Shown here piece after piece: positions 17,918-26,671 of a stretch of 64,000 nt of DNA. This DNA is from Desulfamplus sp964425195 (GTDB lineage Bacteria > Desulfobacterota > Desulfobacteria > Desulfobacterales > Desulfobacteraceae): positions 22,560 through 86,559 of the forward strand of contig CAYRLG010000016.1 of NCBI GenBank assembly GCA_964425195.1, in the 5' to 3' direction. Position numbers and translations under genes: made by a program. Below the pieces are notes generated by a model. The model ran no database searches and was not told the DNA's origin. It saw only the letters and a program-made list of their open reading frames with translations. Position 1 is the stretch's first letter. Every line of letters starts with the position of its first letter.

Positions 17918-20602
17918 TCAAATTTTCATCTGTTTAATTTTATTAAGATTAAGAGTTAGCTTATCGCTCTTATCTTGAAGAATAGATTGCTGCTCTTTTA
18001 CCTTTTCCACAACATCTTCTGGAGCTTTCTCAAGAAAGCTCTCATTTGTAAGCCTCTTTGAAACAGATAGTAACTCTTTGGTCACCTTATCAAGCTCTTT
18101 TTCTAAACGTTGCTCCTCTTTATCAAAATCAATTACTCCTTTAAGGGATACATAAATTGTAGTGCCCATTACTACACCTGTAGCACAAGATGCAGGGGCA
18201 TCTACACTATCAGAGAGCGTAAGAGTCTCAAGTCTTGAGAGATTCTCAATAAGGGATGGATTATCTGCAATAAGCTGTCTCTCATTATTATCTGATGTAT
18301 GGAATATAACATTGAGCTGAAGTGATGGTTGTATATTCATCTCACCGCGAATATTACGAATTCCTGAGATCAAAGCTATAATAAAGTCCATATTTTTTTC
18401 CACTTCAAGATTTCTGAATGTGTGATCAGATAAATCATCAGTTGGAAAAGATGATTCCATAATAGAACCATTAACTGTTGGAAGGGCTTGCCATATCTCT
18501 TCTGTTACAAATGGCATAAAAGGATGGAGCATTACTAAAATATCTTTAAGAACCTTTGCCAAAACTGTTCTCGAAGCATCTCGTCTCTTTTGTCCCTCTT
18601 TTTCATAAAGAGCAGGTTTTGCAGCTTCAAGATACCAATCGCAGAACTCATGCCACACAAACTGATAAATTGCACTTGCAGCGTCATTAAATCTATAGTT
18701 TTCAATTCCTGACCTCACTGCCTCAGCAGTTGCAGCACATCTTGATAGAATCCAATGTTCACTGATCGAATAGGCTTTATCTTCTATATTGGTTATATCA
18801 AAATTTTTTTCTCTATTTTCTCCATTATCAAGGTGCATTAAGGTAAATTTAGCAGCGTTCCATAGTTTATTGACAAAATTACGATAACCTTCGACTCTCT
18901 CTTCAGACATTCGAACATCTCTTCCTTGGGCAGCAAATGCCGCAAGGGTAAATCTGAACGCATCAGCACCATAGTTGTCAATTACTTTGAGTGGGTCAAT
19001 AACATTACCTTTTGATTTACTCATTTTTTTGCCATGCTCATCTCTTACAAGAGCATGAATATAGACATCTTTGAATGGAACCTCTCCCATAAAACGGGTA
19101 CCCATCATCATCATTCTTGCAACCCAAAAAAATAAAATATCAAAACCAGTTACAAGAGAGCTTGTTGGATAAAAAGTCTTTAACAGCTCAGTCTCTTCTG
19201 GCCAGCCCATTGTAGAAAATGGCCAAAGTGCACTACTAAACCATGTATCAAGAACATCTGTCTCTTGAGAGATATCAAGAGAGCCACAACTATCACACTT
19301 ATCAGGATCAACCTCTTCAACCATTACCTGTCCGCAAGTATGGCATTTCCAGACTGGAATTCTATGTCCCCACCATATCTGTCTGGATATACACCAATCT
19401 TGAATATTATCGAGCCAGTCAAAATATGTTTTTGTCCAATTTGTAGGTATAATCTTGGTTTTCCCATCCCTTACTGCATCAGCAGCTACCTTTGCAAGTG
19501 GTCCAGCTTTTACAAACCACTGTCGAGAGAGAGATGGCTCAACAACAGTTTTACATCGATAACAGTGACCAACACTGTTTTTTAAAGGCTCTTTTTTTAC
19601 AAGAAGTCCAAGTTTATCCAATGCCTCTATTGCCATTGCCCTGCATTTGAATCTATCAAGCTCTTTGTATTCACCAGCATTTTCATTCATGTTACCATCA
19701 TCATCAATAACTTTAAGCCTCTCAAGCCCATGTTTCTCTCCAAGATTAAAGTCATTTACATCATGGGCTGGAGTCACCTTTAAAGCACCAGTACCAAACT
19801 GCATATCAACATACTCATCTCGTATAATTGGAATAATTCTGTTGGTTAAAGGAAGTATAACCCTCTTTTCTGTAATACTTTTATATCTCTCATCATCAGG
19901 ATTAATAGCAACCGCAGTATCTCCAAACATAGTTTCTGGACGAGTAGTTGCCACAATAAGACCATCTGTACCATTTACAAAGGGGTATTTTATATAATAC
20001 AAAAAACCATCATTCTCTTCGTGATCAACTTCAAGGTCAGCAAGAGCTGTTCTGCACCTTGGACACCAATTAATAATATACTGTCCCTGATATATAAGGT
20101 TATCTTTGTAAAGACGAACGAAAACCTTTCTTACAGCATCGGAAAGTCCTTTATCCATTGTAAAGCGTTCCCGTGCCCAGTCACATGATGCACCGATCTT
20201 TTTAAGCTGATTTATTATTGCTCCGCCAGACTGCTCTTTCCACTCCCAGACAGCCTCAATAAATTTTTCTCTTCCTAACTGATCTCTTGTAATACCTTTT
20301 TGAGCCAAATTTTTCTCAACAATATTTTGCGTTGCAATACCAGCATGATCTGTACCGGGCATCCAAAGAACATTATCTCCACACAATCTTCTGAACCTAC
20401 ACATTATATCTTGTATGGTGATATTAAGAGCATGTCCCATGTGAAGAACACCGGTTACATTTGGTGGTGGAATTACAATAGAATAGGCTTTTTTATCACT
20501 TTTTTCGGCTGCCTCAAAAAAACCTCTATCTAACCAGTACTTGTACCATTTATCTTCAATACTTTTAGGGTCATATCCTTTTTCAAGAGAATCAGAACTC
20601 AT
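17918..20602 (-). CDS. valS: Valyl-tRNA synthetase
   Basis: Class I synthetase charging tRNA-Val, with an editing domain. The 894 residues include the HIGH-type 'PPPNVTGVLHMGHALN' near 50 and 'WMPGTDHAGIATQ'. The zinc-type cysteines 'WKCHTCGQ...CDSCGS' come before the 'KMSKSKGNVIDP' loop. An anticodon-binding domain and the C-terminal coiled-coil arm ('FDKEEQRLEKELDKVTKELL') follow. The start has a GGAG box. It lies downstream of the acidic 226-residue gene on the same strand. Confidence 0.98.
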   Translation of the reverse strand: MSSDSLEKGYDPKSIEDKWYKYWLDRGFFEAAEKSDKKAYSIVIPPPNVTGVLHMGHALNITIQDIMCRFRRLCGDNVLWMPGTDHAGIATQNIVEKNLAQKGITRDQLGREKFIEAVWEWKEQSGGAIINQLKKIGASCDWARERFTMDKGLSDAVRKVFVRLYKDNLIYQGQYIINWCPRCRTALADLEVDHEENDGFLYYIKYPFVNGTDGLIVATTRPETMFGDTAVAINPDDERYKSITEKRVILPLTNRIIPIIRDEYVDMQFGTGALKVTPAHDVNDFNLGEKHGLERLKVIDDDGNMNENAGEYKELDRFKCRAMAIEALDKLGLLVKKEPLKNSVGHCYRCKTVVEPSLSRQWFVKAGPLAKVAADAVRDGKTKIIPTNWTKTYFDWLDNIQDWCISRQIWWGHRIPVWKCHTCGQVMVEEVDPDKCDSCGSLDISQETDVLDTWFSSALWPFSTMGWPEETELLKTFYPTSSLVTGFDILFFWVARMMMMGTRFMGEVPFKDVYIHALVRDEHGKKMSKSKGNVIDPLKVIDNYGADAFRFTLAAFAAQGRDVRMSEERVEGYRNFVNKLWNAAKFTLMHLDNGENREKNFDITNIEDKAYSISEHWILSRCAATAEAVRSGIENYRFNDAASAIYQFVWHEFCDWYLEAAKPALYEKEGQKRRDASRTVLAKVLKDILVMLHPFMPFVTEEIWQALPTVNGSIMESSFPTDDLSDHTFRNLEVEKNMDFIIALISGIRNIRGEMNIQPSLQLNVIFHTSDNNERQLIADNPSLIENLSRLETLTLSDSVDAPASCATGVVMGTTIYVSLKGVIDFDKEEQRLEKELDKVTKELLSVSKRLTNESFLEKAPEDVVEKVKEQQSILQDKSDKLTLNLNKIKQMKI

Positions 20603-20653
20603 ATACTAACTCCTAACCATCTAAATTAGCTACTTATAAATAGTAGCGTCAGT

Positions 20654-21334
20654 TTACTGCAGGGCAGTTAAAATTTTTTTCTTAATATCATCCATTTGCC
20701 TACTCAAGATATTTTCCATTACCTGTGACACAATTGCATCTAATTGTCCGCTGTATCTCCTTTCAATAAACTTCTCAAACATAGAGAATACCTGCTCTTC
20801 TGATGGATCAAAATGGTTATCAGGTAACTTTATTTCATTATCTGGCAATAACTCAATGGCAGTTGGTGATATCTCAGCTCTATCTTGAATCTCAACTATT
20901 GCACTATCATAAACAAAAGTTTCATTTTTACTATCTTGAATAGTATCTTGTTGTACAACATTCACAAGTTCTATTATATCATCGTCTTCAGTAGTAATAT
21001 CAACATGTTGTACTACATTTACAAGCTCAATAATCTCATCCTCAACTTCAGGCTCTTCAATCTTAAAGTTAAATATCTCTTTTTTGGGGGGTACTACAGA
21101 ATCTAAAATTTCTAAATCTGTCTCTAAATCTATGAAATCCAGGGTTGGGGCATTATCATCTAACGTCTCTATATCTTGGGTTATATCATCAAATGGAAGA
21201 GTTTTTTTATCAAAGATATCTTCAATGTCTGTAATAATTACATCTGAAAAAGCGTCAGATGACTCGTCAGAAAAATCGAGATCAACCTCAAGGTTTTCAG
21301 AGTTATCATTTGTTATTTTTTTTATGTTCTGCAT
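20654..21334 (-). CDS. Acidic protein of unknown function upstream of valS
   Basis: Not recognised. 226 residues, strongly acidic and rich in Asp, Glu, Ile and Val. It contains a clear internal duplication ('IIELVNVVQ' occurs twice about 24 residues apart, each followed by acidic residues). Only the last 50 residues look folded: 'MFEKFIERRYSGQLDAIVSQ' leads into an amphipathic helix. This helical tail resembles C-terminal tails seen on various deltaproteobacterial signalling or scaffold proteins, which is only an impression. The Shine-Dalgarno sequence is GAGGAG. It lies 51 bases upstream of valS and may share its transcript. Confidence 0.8.
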   Translation of the reverse strand: MQNIKKITNDNSENLEVDLDFSDESSDAFSDVIITDIEDIFDKKTLPFDDITQDIETLDDNAPTLDFIDLETDLEILDSVVPPKKEIFNFKIEEPEVEDEIIELVNVVQHVDITTEDDDIIELVNVVQQDTIQDSKNETFVYDSAIVEIQDRAEISPTAIELLPDNEIKLPDNHFDPSEEQVFSMFEKFIERRYSGQLDAIVSQVMENILSRQMDDIKKKILTALQ

Positions 21335-21431
21335 GAAGACTCCTCTTGAATCGTAACGCCCGATTCTTCCCTGATGTTTTATTCAAATGTAAAATGTATT
21401 TAGAAATAAATATCAAAGGGTTAATATCGTG

Positions 21432-22550
21432 TCAAGACTGATTATTCAAACTGCGTGCTTGTATTACAGCCATTTTTATTGCCTGAACAAGACTTGAATG
21501 ATCAGCTCTATTTTGCCACGCTATATCATAAGCAGTGCCATGATCTACAGAAGTTCTTATAATTGGGAGTCCAAGGGTAGTATTAACGCCGTCACTAAAG
21601 TGTAGTAGTTTAAAAGGAATCAATCCTTGATCGTGATACATACATATTACACAATCATATCGTCCATTTGCTGCATGATAAAAAATTGTGTCTGGAGGAA
21701 AAGGTCCTTCTATTGAAACTTCAGATAGAAGCTCTTTTGCCTTTACCACAGCAGGCAGTATAATACTCTCCTCCTCAGTTCCAAACATTCCATTCTCACC
21801 TGAGTGTGGATTGAGTCCTGCAACTGCAATTATTGGATTTTTGATACCAAAATTCTTTTGTAATGCAATACCTGATATTTTTATTGTTTTAAAAATACTC
21901 TCAACTGTTAAAGATTTATGTACCTCAGACAGAGGAATATGAATAGTTACAAGTACAACTTTTAACCTCTCTCCAGCAAGCATCATTGCATAATCATCTG
22001 TATTGGTTCTATTGGCAATAAGCTCGGTATGACCATGAAATCGACATCCTGCAATTTTAAGAGATGTTTTTGTAATAGGAGCTGTAACCATTGCAGATAT
22101 CTGACCAGACATACAAAGATCAACCGCTCTTTCTATGTAAGATATCATTGCCTCACCACTCTCTTTAGATGCCTGAAATCTATCTTTAAAATTTTCAGAG
22201 TAGAAGTTTTTAAATTGTAGATGCGATAGACTCGATAAGTTTAAGACATTAATTGTATTATCAACAAATTTAAGATTAGAGAAGTTAGCATCATAATCAG
22301 CAGAAATTTCATTAATATTTAATTTGCAGTTTTTCAAATGAACCGCCTTTTCCATAACTGCTATATCCCCAATAACAACTGGATTGCATATTTTGTGTAT
22401 TAAAGGAGAATTTAAAGCTCCAACAATGATCTCTGGTCCTATACCTGCTGGATCTCCCATTGTAATCCCAATGACAGGTCTATTTTCAGAAAGTTTTTCA
22501 ACTATTTGCTGCTTATCTTTATGCCCTCTGCTAATACTATTATTTTGCAT
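21432..22550 (-). CDS. pdxA: 4-hydroxythreonine-4-phosphate dehydrogenase
   Basis: NAD-dependent step of DXP-dependent pyridoxal phosphate synthesis. It begins 'PVIGITMGDPAGIGPEII'. Metal-binding histidines lie in 'GCRFHGHTELIANRT', 'AGLNPHSGENGMFGTEE' and 'DCVICMYHDQGLIPFK'. 'GLPIIRTSVDHGTAYDIA' closes the active site. 372 residues, about 40 more than usual, from a hydrophilic N-terminal extension and an insert near 75-120. The start follows GGAG. Confidence 0.96.
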   Translation of the reverse strand: MQNNSISRGHKDKQQIVEKLSENRPVIGITMGDPAGIGPEIIVGALNSPLIHKICNPVVIGDIAVMEKAVHLKNCKLNINEISADYDANFSNLKFVDNTINVLNLSSLSHLQFKNFYSENFKDRFQASKESGEAMISYIERAVDLCMSGQISAMVTAPITKTSLKIAGCRFHGHTELIANRTNTDDYAMMLAGERLKVVLVTIHIPLSEVHKSLTVESIFKTIKISGIALQKNFGIKNPIIAVAGLNPHSGENGMFGTEEESIILPAVVKAKELLSEVSIEGPFPPDTIFYHAANGRYDCVICMYHDQGLIPFKLLHFSDGVNTTLGLPIIRTSVDHGTAYDIAWQNRADHSSLVQAIKMAVIQARSLNNQS

Positions 22551-23074
22551 GACACTACTCCTTAAGATATAAAAAAGTCACTATCAAAATAGTTGCTCAA
22601 TATACTACTGACTACAAAACGTGTAAACAAAAAAGCGGTTATAAAAACAGGAGAATCTTATTGTGTGAAACTATTGAAAAATAATAAATATTCGATCTTA
22701 GATTTGAAAAATGGTTTAAATCAAAGAAAAAAGGCAAAAATAAGACAAATCAACCCTACAAAATTTTTATATTAAATAGATAAGAGTCATGAAAAATCAA
22801 AAATCTCATGTGATAACAGTCAATTGAAGAAATTGCAGTAAATTAAGGAAATTGAGCTGTTTCACAGCTTTATATGCTATTAATTCAAATAGTTATAATT
22901 ACAAGACAAAGCTATTTCTAATATAATCCTAACAAAGGGATATCAGATTTGACTTGAAAAATTATATGAAATAGAGAGGTGAAAAGTTATAAGAAGAGAG
23001 GCTACTTTACAATATATATATCCCTGAGTAGCGATAATGAGTAAATTTGCACCATTTTATGAATCTGGAGATTT
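22551..23074. other. 524-base AT-rich spacer between pdxA and dnaA
   Basis: A divergent intergenic region with no convincing gene. A 60-codon Lys-rich frame at 22593-22775 lacks a Shine-Dalgarno sequence and any family signal. A small hairpin AGCTGT/ACAGCT (22855-22869) is followed by TTTATAT. The usual DnaA box (TTATNCACA) was looked for on both strands by eye and not found, so this is not an obvious replication origin despite lying upstream of dnaA. It must hold the promoters of pdxA and dnaA. Confidence 0.5.
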
Positions 23075-24748
23075 ATGGAATCTATCTGGAATCAAGTTAA
23101 AGAAAATATGAAAAACCTATTGCCTGATCACAGCTTTAGGATGTGGATTCAGCCAATACAGTTTATAGGTTTTGAATTTTCTACAACTGACAATTCAGAT
23201 ACCCATATTCTCAGATGTGAACCAAAAGGATTTGAGACCAAGGTTGATAAAGTAATAGAAGATTCTCTAAATTCTGTTGTGATAAAACTTTTGTGCCCTA
23301 ACTCTTTTTCAAAAAAACGCATTAAAGATAACTATATTGTGGGTATGACCCAAGAGTTTTTGAAGTTGAGTCATGAATTTAAATTGGCTAATGTTGTAAT
23401 AGAGTTGGATATTGCATCTAACTACAATACAGGAGTTAAAACAAACTCATCTCATAAAGAAAAGAGAGTAAAAATAGAGAACCATAAAACAGACAGTATC
23501 AATATAAATAAAAAAAGCGGATTAATAGCGGTATCTGCTGCTGAATTAACCTCTTATGTTGCTAAACTTGGCGAAACAAATCCCATTAATAAGAGAAAAT
23601 CTATAATTAATACAAGTAACGGGAAAATATCTGCAACTCACCAACTTGGCTCTAAAAATCAGAGATACGCATCAGCTCCTGATCAACTCCCTCTTCCGGG
23701 TTTAAACAGAATATTTGACACTGGCAGAATGTTGAAAAAAGATTTTACTTTTGATCATTTTGTTGTTGGTAACAATAATGATTTTGCATATACAGCCTCT
23801 CTTTCGTTAGCTCAAGGTGTAAATAGCTCAAACAGTGCGATCTATCTGCTTGCTGGAACAGGACTTGGAAAAAGTCATCTATCACAGGCTGTTGGACATC
23901 ACGTTATTAGTCAAGGAATTACAGATAAGGTCTTTTATGTTACTGCTGAAGATTTTACTAATGAGATGGTTCATGCTATTAAAAACTATACAATCAGCAA
24001 CTTTAAGGAGAAGTACAGAAAAAAGTGTGATGTGCTTATACTTGAAGATATCCATTTTCTCTCTGGTAAAGAGGCAACTCAAAAAGAGCTTGCAATGACC
24101 TTAGACTATCTTCTTGATGCTAATAAGAAAATTATCTTTAGCGGCTGTTATCTTCCTGATGATATACCTAAGATGAATGATCAGTTAAAGTCTCGATTGA
24201 CAATGGGACTTGTCACAAAAATGGATGCTCCAGATTTTGAGACCAGAGTAAAAATTCTTAAAAAAAAGTCACAAACTAATGGCTATAAAGTTCCGAATAG
24301 TGTTATTGAGTATATTGCACAAGAGCTTTGTGACAACGTCAGGCAGTTGGAAAGCGGACTTTCAGGAGTTATTGCTAAAGGTTCACTTATGGGAGAAAAA
24401 ATTACTCCTGAACTTGCTCGTGCTGTTCTTGAAAATATATCAAAGAGCAAAAAAAATATAACAATAGATTCTATAAAGCGTTTGATTTGTACAGAGTTTG
24501 GAATTTCTGAAGCAGAACTTGTCTCTACATCAAGAAAGAGCAAACTTGTCTACCCAAGACAGATGGCAATATATCTTGCCCGTAAATATACAGATCAACC
24601 TATCAAAACAATTGGTAAAAGTTTTAATAGGTATCATGCTACAGCTATTCACTCAATAAATGCTGTTGAAAAGGCAATCGAGCAGCAAGGAGCTGTTTCT
24701 AAACAGCTAACATATCTTTATAAAAAAATTGAAAGCGGAAAAATTTAG
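23075..24748 (+). CDS. dnaA: DnaA-type replication initiator (divergent)
   Basis: An AAA+ origin-binding initiator of 557 residues. Domain I starts 'IWNQVKENMKNLLPDHSFRMWIQP'. A long polar domain II (about 125-210) precedes 'FTFDHFVVGNNNDFAY'. Walker A is 'AGTGLGKSHLSQAVGHHV' and Walker B 'VLILEDIHFLSGKE'. Domain IV carries 'RQMAIYLARKYTDQPIKTIG'. Two key motifs deviate: Walker A has AGTGLGKS rather than GGVGLGKT, and the DNA-contact signature reads RYHATAI rather than the usual RDHTTV. dnaN and recF are not adjacent. It may be the sole dnaA or a second copy. The Shine-Dalgarno sequence is GGAG. Confidence 0.88.
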   Translation: MESIWNQVKENMKNLLPDHSFRMWIQPIQFIGFEFSTTDNSDTHILRCEPKGFETKVDKVIEDSLNSVVIKLLCPNSFSKKRIKDNYIVGMTQEFLKLSHEFKLANVVIELDIASNYNTGVKTNSSHKEKRVKIENHKTDSININKKSGLIAVSAAELTSYVAKLGETNPINKRKSIINTSNGKISATHQLGSKNQRYASAPDQLPLPGLNRIFDTGRMLKKDFTFDHFVVGNNNDFAYTASLSLAQGVNSSNSAIYLLAGTGLGKSHLSQAVGHHVISQGITDKVFYVTAEDFTNEMVHAIKNYTISNFKEKYRKKCDVLILEDIHFLSGKEATQKELAMTLDYLLDANKKIIFSGCYLPDDIPKMNDQLKSRLTMGLVTKMDAPDFETRVKILKKKSQTNGYKVPNSVIEYIAQELCDNVRQLESGLSGVIAKGSLMGEKITPELARAVLENISKSKKNITIDSIKRLICTEFGISEAELVSTSRKSKLVYPRQMAIYLARKYTDQPIKTIGKSFNRYHATAIHSINAVEKAIEQQGAVSKQLTYLYKKIESGKI

Positions 24749-24821
24749 TTAAAAGCCTATCTAAAAATTATTTTAAGTTAACGTTGCATTGAGTTATTTA
24801 AACTCTCTTGGGTATAAAACT

Positions 24822-26198
24822 ATGAGTCTAAAAGAGTCTCTATATCAATCCCTACATAAAATAACTGGTGGCAATACTACGGTAGAGCCAGAAGATCTGT
24901 GTTGTTACGGATATGATGCAACAGGAGAGCACTTTATGCCGGACATCGTTCTGTTTCCTGGCTCTACTTCGGAAGTTTCAGAGATACTTGCTCTTGCATC
25001 AGATGCGAAAATCCCTGTAATTCCAAGAGGTAGCGGTTCTGGTACAACAGGAGGCTCTCTTCCTGTTAAAGGCGGTATTGTTATGGCAATGAACAGAATG
25101 AACCATATTCTTGAGATTGATTGCGATAACTTAATCGCAAAGGTTCAACCTGGTGTTATAACTGGAGAGTTGCATAAAACTGTAGAAAGATATGGGCTTT
25201 TCTATCCTCCTGATCCCGCAAGTTCTGCTTTTTGTACTATTGGGGGAAACTTAGGCGAGTGTGCAGGAGGTCCTAAGGCTGTTAAATATGGGGTTACACG
25301 AGACTATGTACTTGGTCTTGAAGCCGTTTTACCATCAGGAGAAATTATACATACGGGTGTAAAAACTGCAAAAGGTGTTGCTGGATACGATCTCACTCGT
25401 CTTATTGTAGGGTCAGAAGGTACACTTGCAGTTATAACTCAAGCAACTTTAAAACTTCTGCCTCTTCCTGCATCTGTAAAAACAATGGCTGTCCTCTTTT
25501 CAACTATAGACCAGGCTGCTCAAACCGTATCTGCAATTATCAAAGAGTCTGTTATACCACGATGTGTAGAATTTCTTGATAGATCATCAATTGATTGTGT
25601 AAGAGAACAATTTGGTTTTCTCCTACCTGATGATATCAATGCTATTTTAATTATTGAAGTTGATGGAAGTGTTGATGTGACAGCCAAAGATACCCAGAAA
25701 ATAAAAGATTTTTGCATTTCTAAAGGTGCTGTAAAGGTGGTTATTGCATCAGACTTAAAGCAAGCGTCAGATTTATGGCGTGCAAGAAAGGCACTATCAA
25801 CAGCACTTTTTAAAATAGCACCAAATAAGCTGAATGAGGATATTGTTGTACCGTTAAGCCTGATTCCTGAAATGGTTAGAAGAGTTGCGCAGATTCAGAA
25901 GAGAACGGGACTTAAAATTGTGAGTTTTGGTCATGCAGGTGATGGTAATATCCATTGCAACATAATGTATAATAAAAAGAATAAAGAGGAGCTTATGCTT
26001 GCCCACTCTGCTATGGACGAACTCTTTGCCCATACGCTTGAGCTTGGAGGGACAATAACAGGAGAGCATGGTGTTGGAATTACAAAGATGAAATATCTGC
26101 CAAAAGAGGTAATGAAATGTGAAATTGAGCTTATGCGGGGAATCAAAAAAGTATTTGATCCCGGGAATATTTTGAATCCCGGGAAGATTTTTACTTAA
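24822..26198 (+). CDS. FAD-linked oxidase, glycolate oxidase GlcD type
   Basis: A flavoprotein of the VAO/PCMH family oxidising a 2-hydroxy acid (glycolate or lactate). It has an N-terminal FAD-binding domain ('VIPRGSGSGTTGGSLPVKGG', 'GNLGECAGGPKAVKYGVTRD') and a C-terminal FAD-oxidase domain ('SFGHAGDGNIHCNIMY', 'GGTITGEHGVGITK', 'FDPGNILNPGKIF'). The frame also allows a TTG at 24789, but the ATG at 24822 gives the N-terminus typical of the family ('MSLKESLYQSLHKITGG'). No iron-sulfur partner subunit is adjacent. The substrate is inferred at family level only. Confidence 0.92.
   Translation: MSLKESLYQSLHKITGGNTTVEPEDLCCYGYDATGEHFMPDIVLFPGSTSEVSEILALASDAKIPVIPRGSGSGTTGGSLPVKGGIVMAMNRMNHILEIDCDNLIAKVQPGVITGELHKTVERYGLFYPPDPASSAFCTIGGNLGECAGGPKAVKYGVTRDYVLGLEAVLPSGEIIHTGVKTAKGVAGYDLTRLIVGSEGTLAVITQATLKLLPLPASVKTMAVLFSTIDQAAQTVSAIIKESVIPRCVEFLDRSSIDCVREQFGFLLPDDINAILIIEVDGSVDVTAKDTQKIKDFCISKGAVKVVIASDLKQASDLWRARKALSTALFKIAPNKLNEDIVVPLSLIPEMVRRVAQIQKRTGLKIVSFGHAGDGNIHCNIMYNKKNKEELMLAHSAMDELFAHTLELGGTITGEHGVGITKMKYLPKEVMKCEIELMRGIKKVFDPGNILNPGKIFT
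26160..26183 (+). terminator. Hairpin at the 3' end of the glcD-like gene
   Basis: Two CCCGGG blocks 12 bases apart (26160-26165 and 26178-26183) can pair, and AAGATTTTTA follows. This resembles an intrinsic terminator embedded in the last codons. The GC-only arms stand out in this AT-rich sequence. Confidence 0.5.
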
Positions 26199-26202
26199 CG
26201 TC

Positions 26203-26424
26203 TTAATTCATTCGTGCCTGATAGATATCCATTGTTAGAATATGATCAAGCAGATCAACACCTGGGTTTTGACTGTGTTCAATTGCACAAGATATGGAGT
26301 CTGAGCAATATTTAGTACATATAATATTGTTTTTATTGAATTCTCCGAAACAATCAAGAGTGTCTCTTGAGTCTTCAATGAGTTCTCCATCTAATATGAA
26401 TTGATCATTCTGGTAGAATTTCAT
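26203..26424 (-). CDS. Small cysteine-containing protein of unknown function
   Basis: A 73-residue protein, probably real: an AAGGA Shine-Dalgarno sequence lies about 10 bases before the ATG, and the codon use resembles its neighbours. It has four cysteines, C25, C36, C40 and C46 (C-x10-C-x3-C-x5-C), around 'CTKYCSDSISCAIEH'. These could bind zinc or an iron-sulfur cluster. I recall similar short conserved hypothetical proteins with a 'CxxYC...CAIE' centre in sulfate reducers but know of no function. It is convergent with the glcD-like gene. Confidence 0.72.
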   Translation of the reverse strand: MKFYQNDQFILDGELIEDSRDTLDCFGEFNKNNIICTKYCSDSISCAIEHSQNPGVDLLDHILTMDIYQARMN

Positions 26425-26671
26425 GTTGTTTCAGTTCCTTCAATTTTATTTTTAATTAATATTTTACAAATATAATATTTCAATAACGTGATATAGTCAA
26501 ATCTCATTTGATACATATACTTTCTTGTTTGTTCTATACGTTTACCTAATTTTACCTCAGACATCTTTATAACATTTATTTATAATATAATAGATGCTCC
26601 CATCATGGTCAACCTGTTTATTGTTGTTTTTACTATTTGGATTTAAATGTATATATTCAAATATAGAATCA

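Noticed and set aside
22593..22775. 60-codon plus-strand frame between pdxA and dnaA
   Set aside because: Lys/Asn-rich composition typical of AT-rich noncoding DNA, no Shine-Dalgarno sequence and no family resemblance.
22551..23074. Replication origin upstream of dnaA
   Set aside because: No canonical DnaA boxes were found on either strand, and dnaN/recF are absent; the dnaA position alone is not enough.
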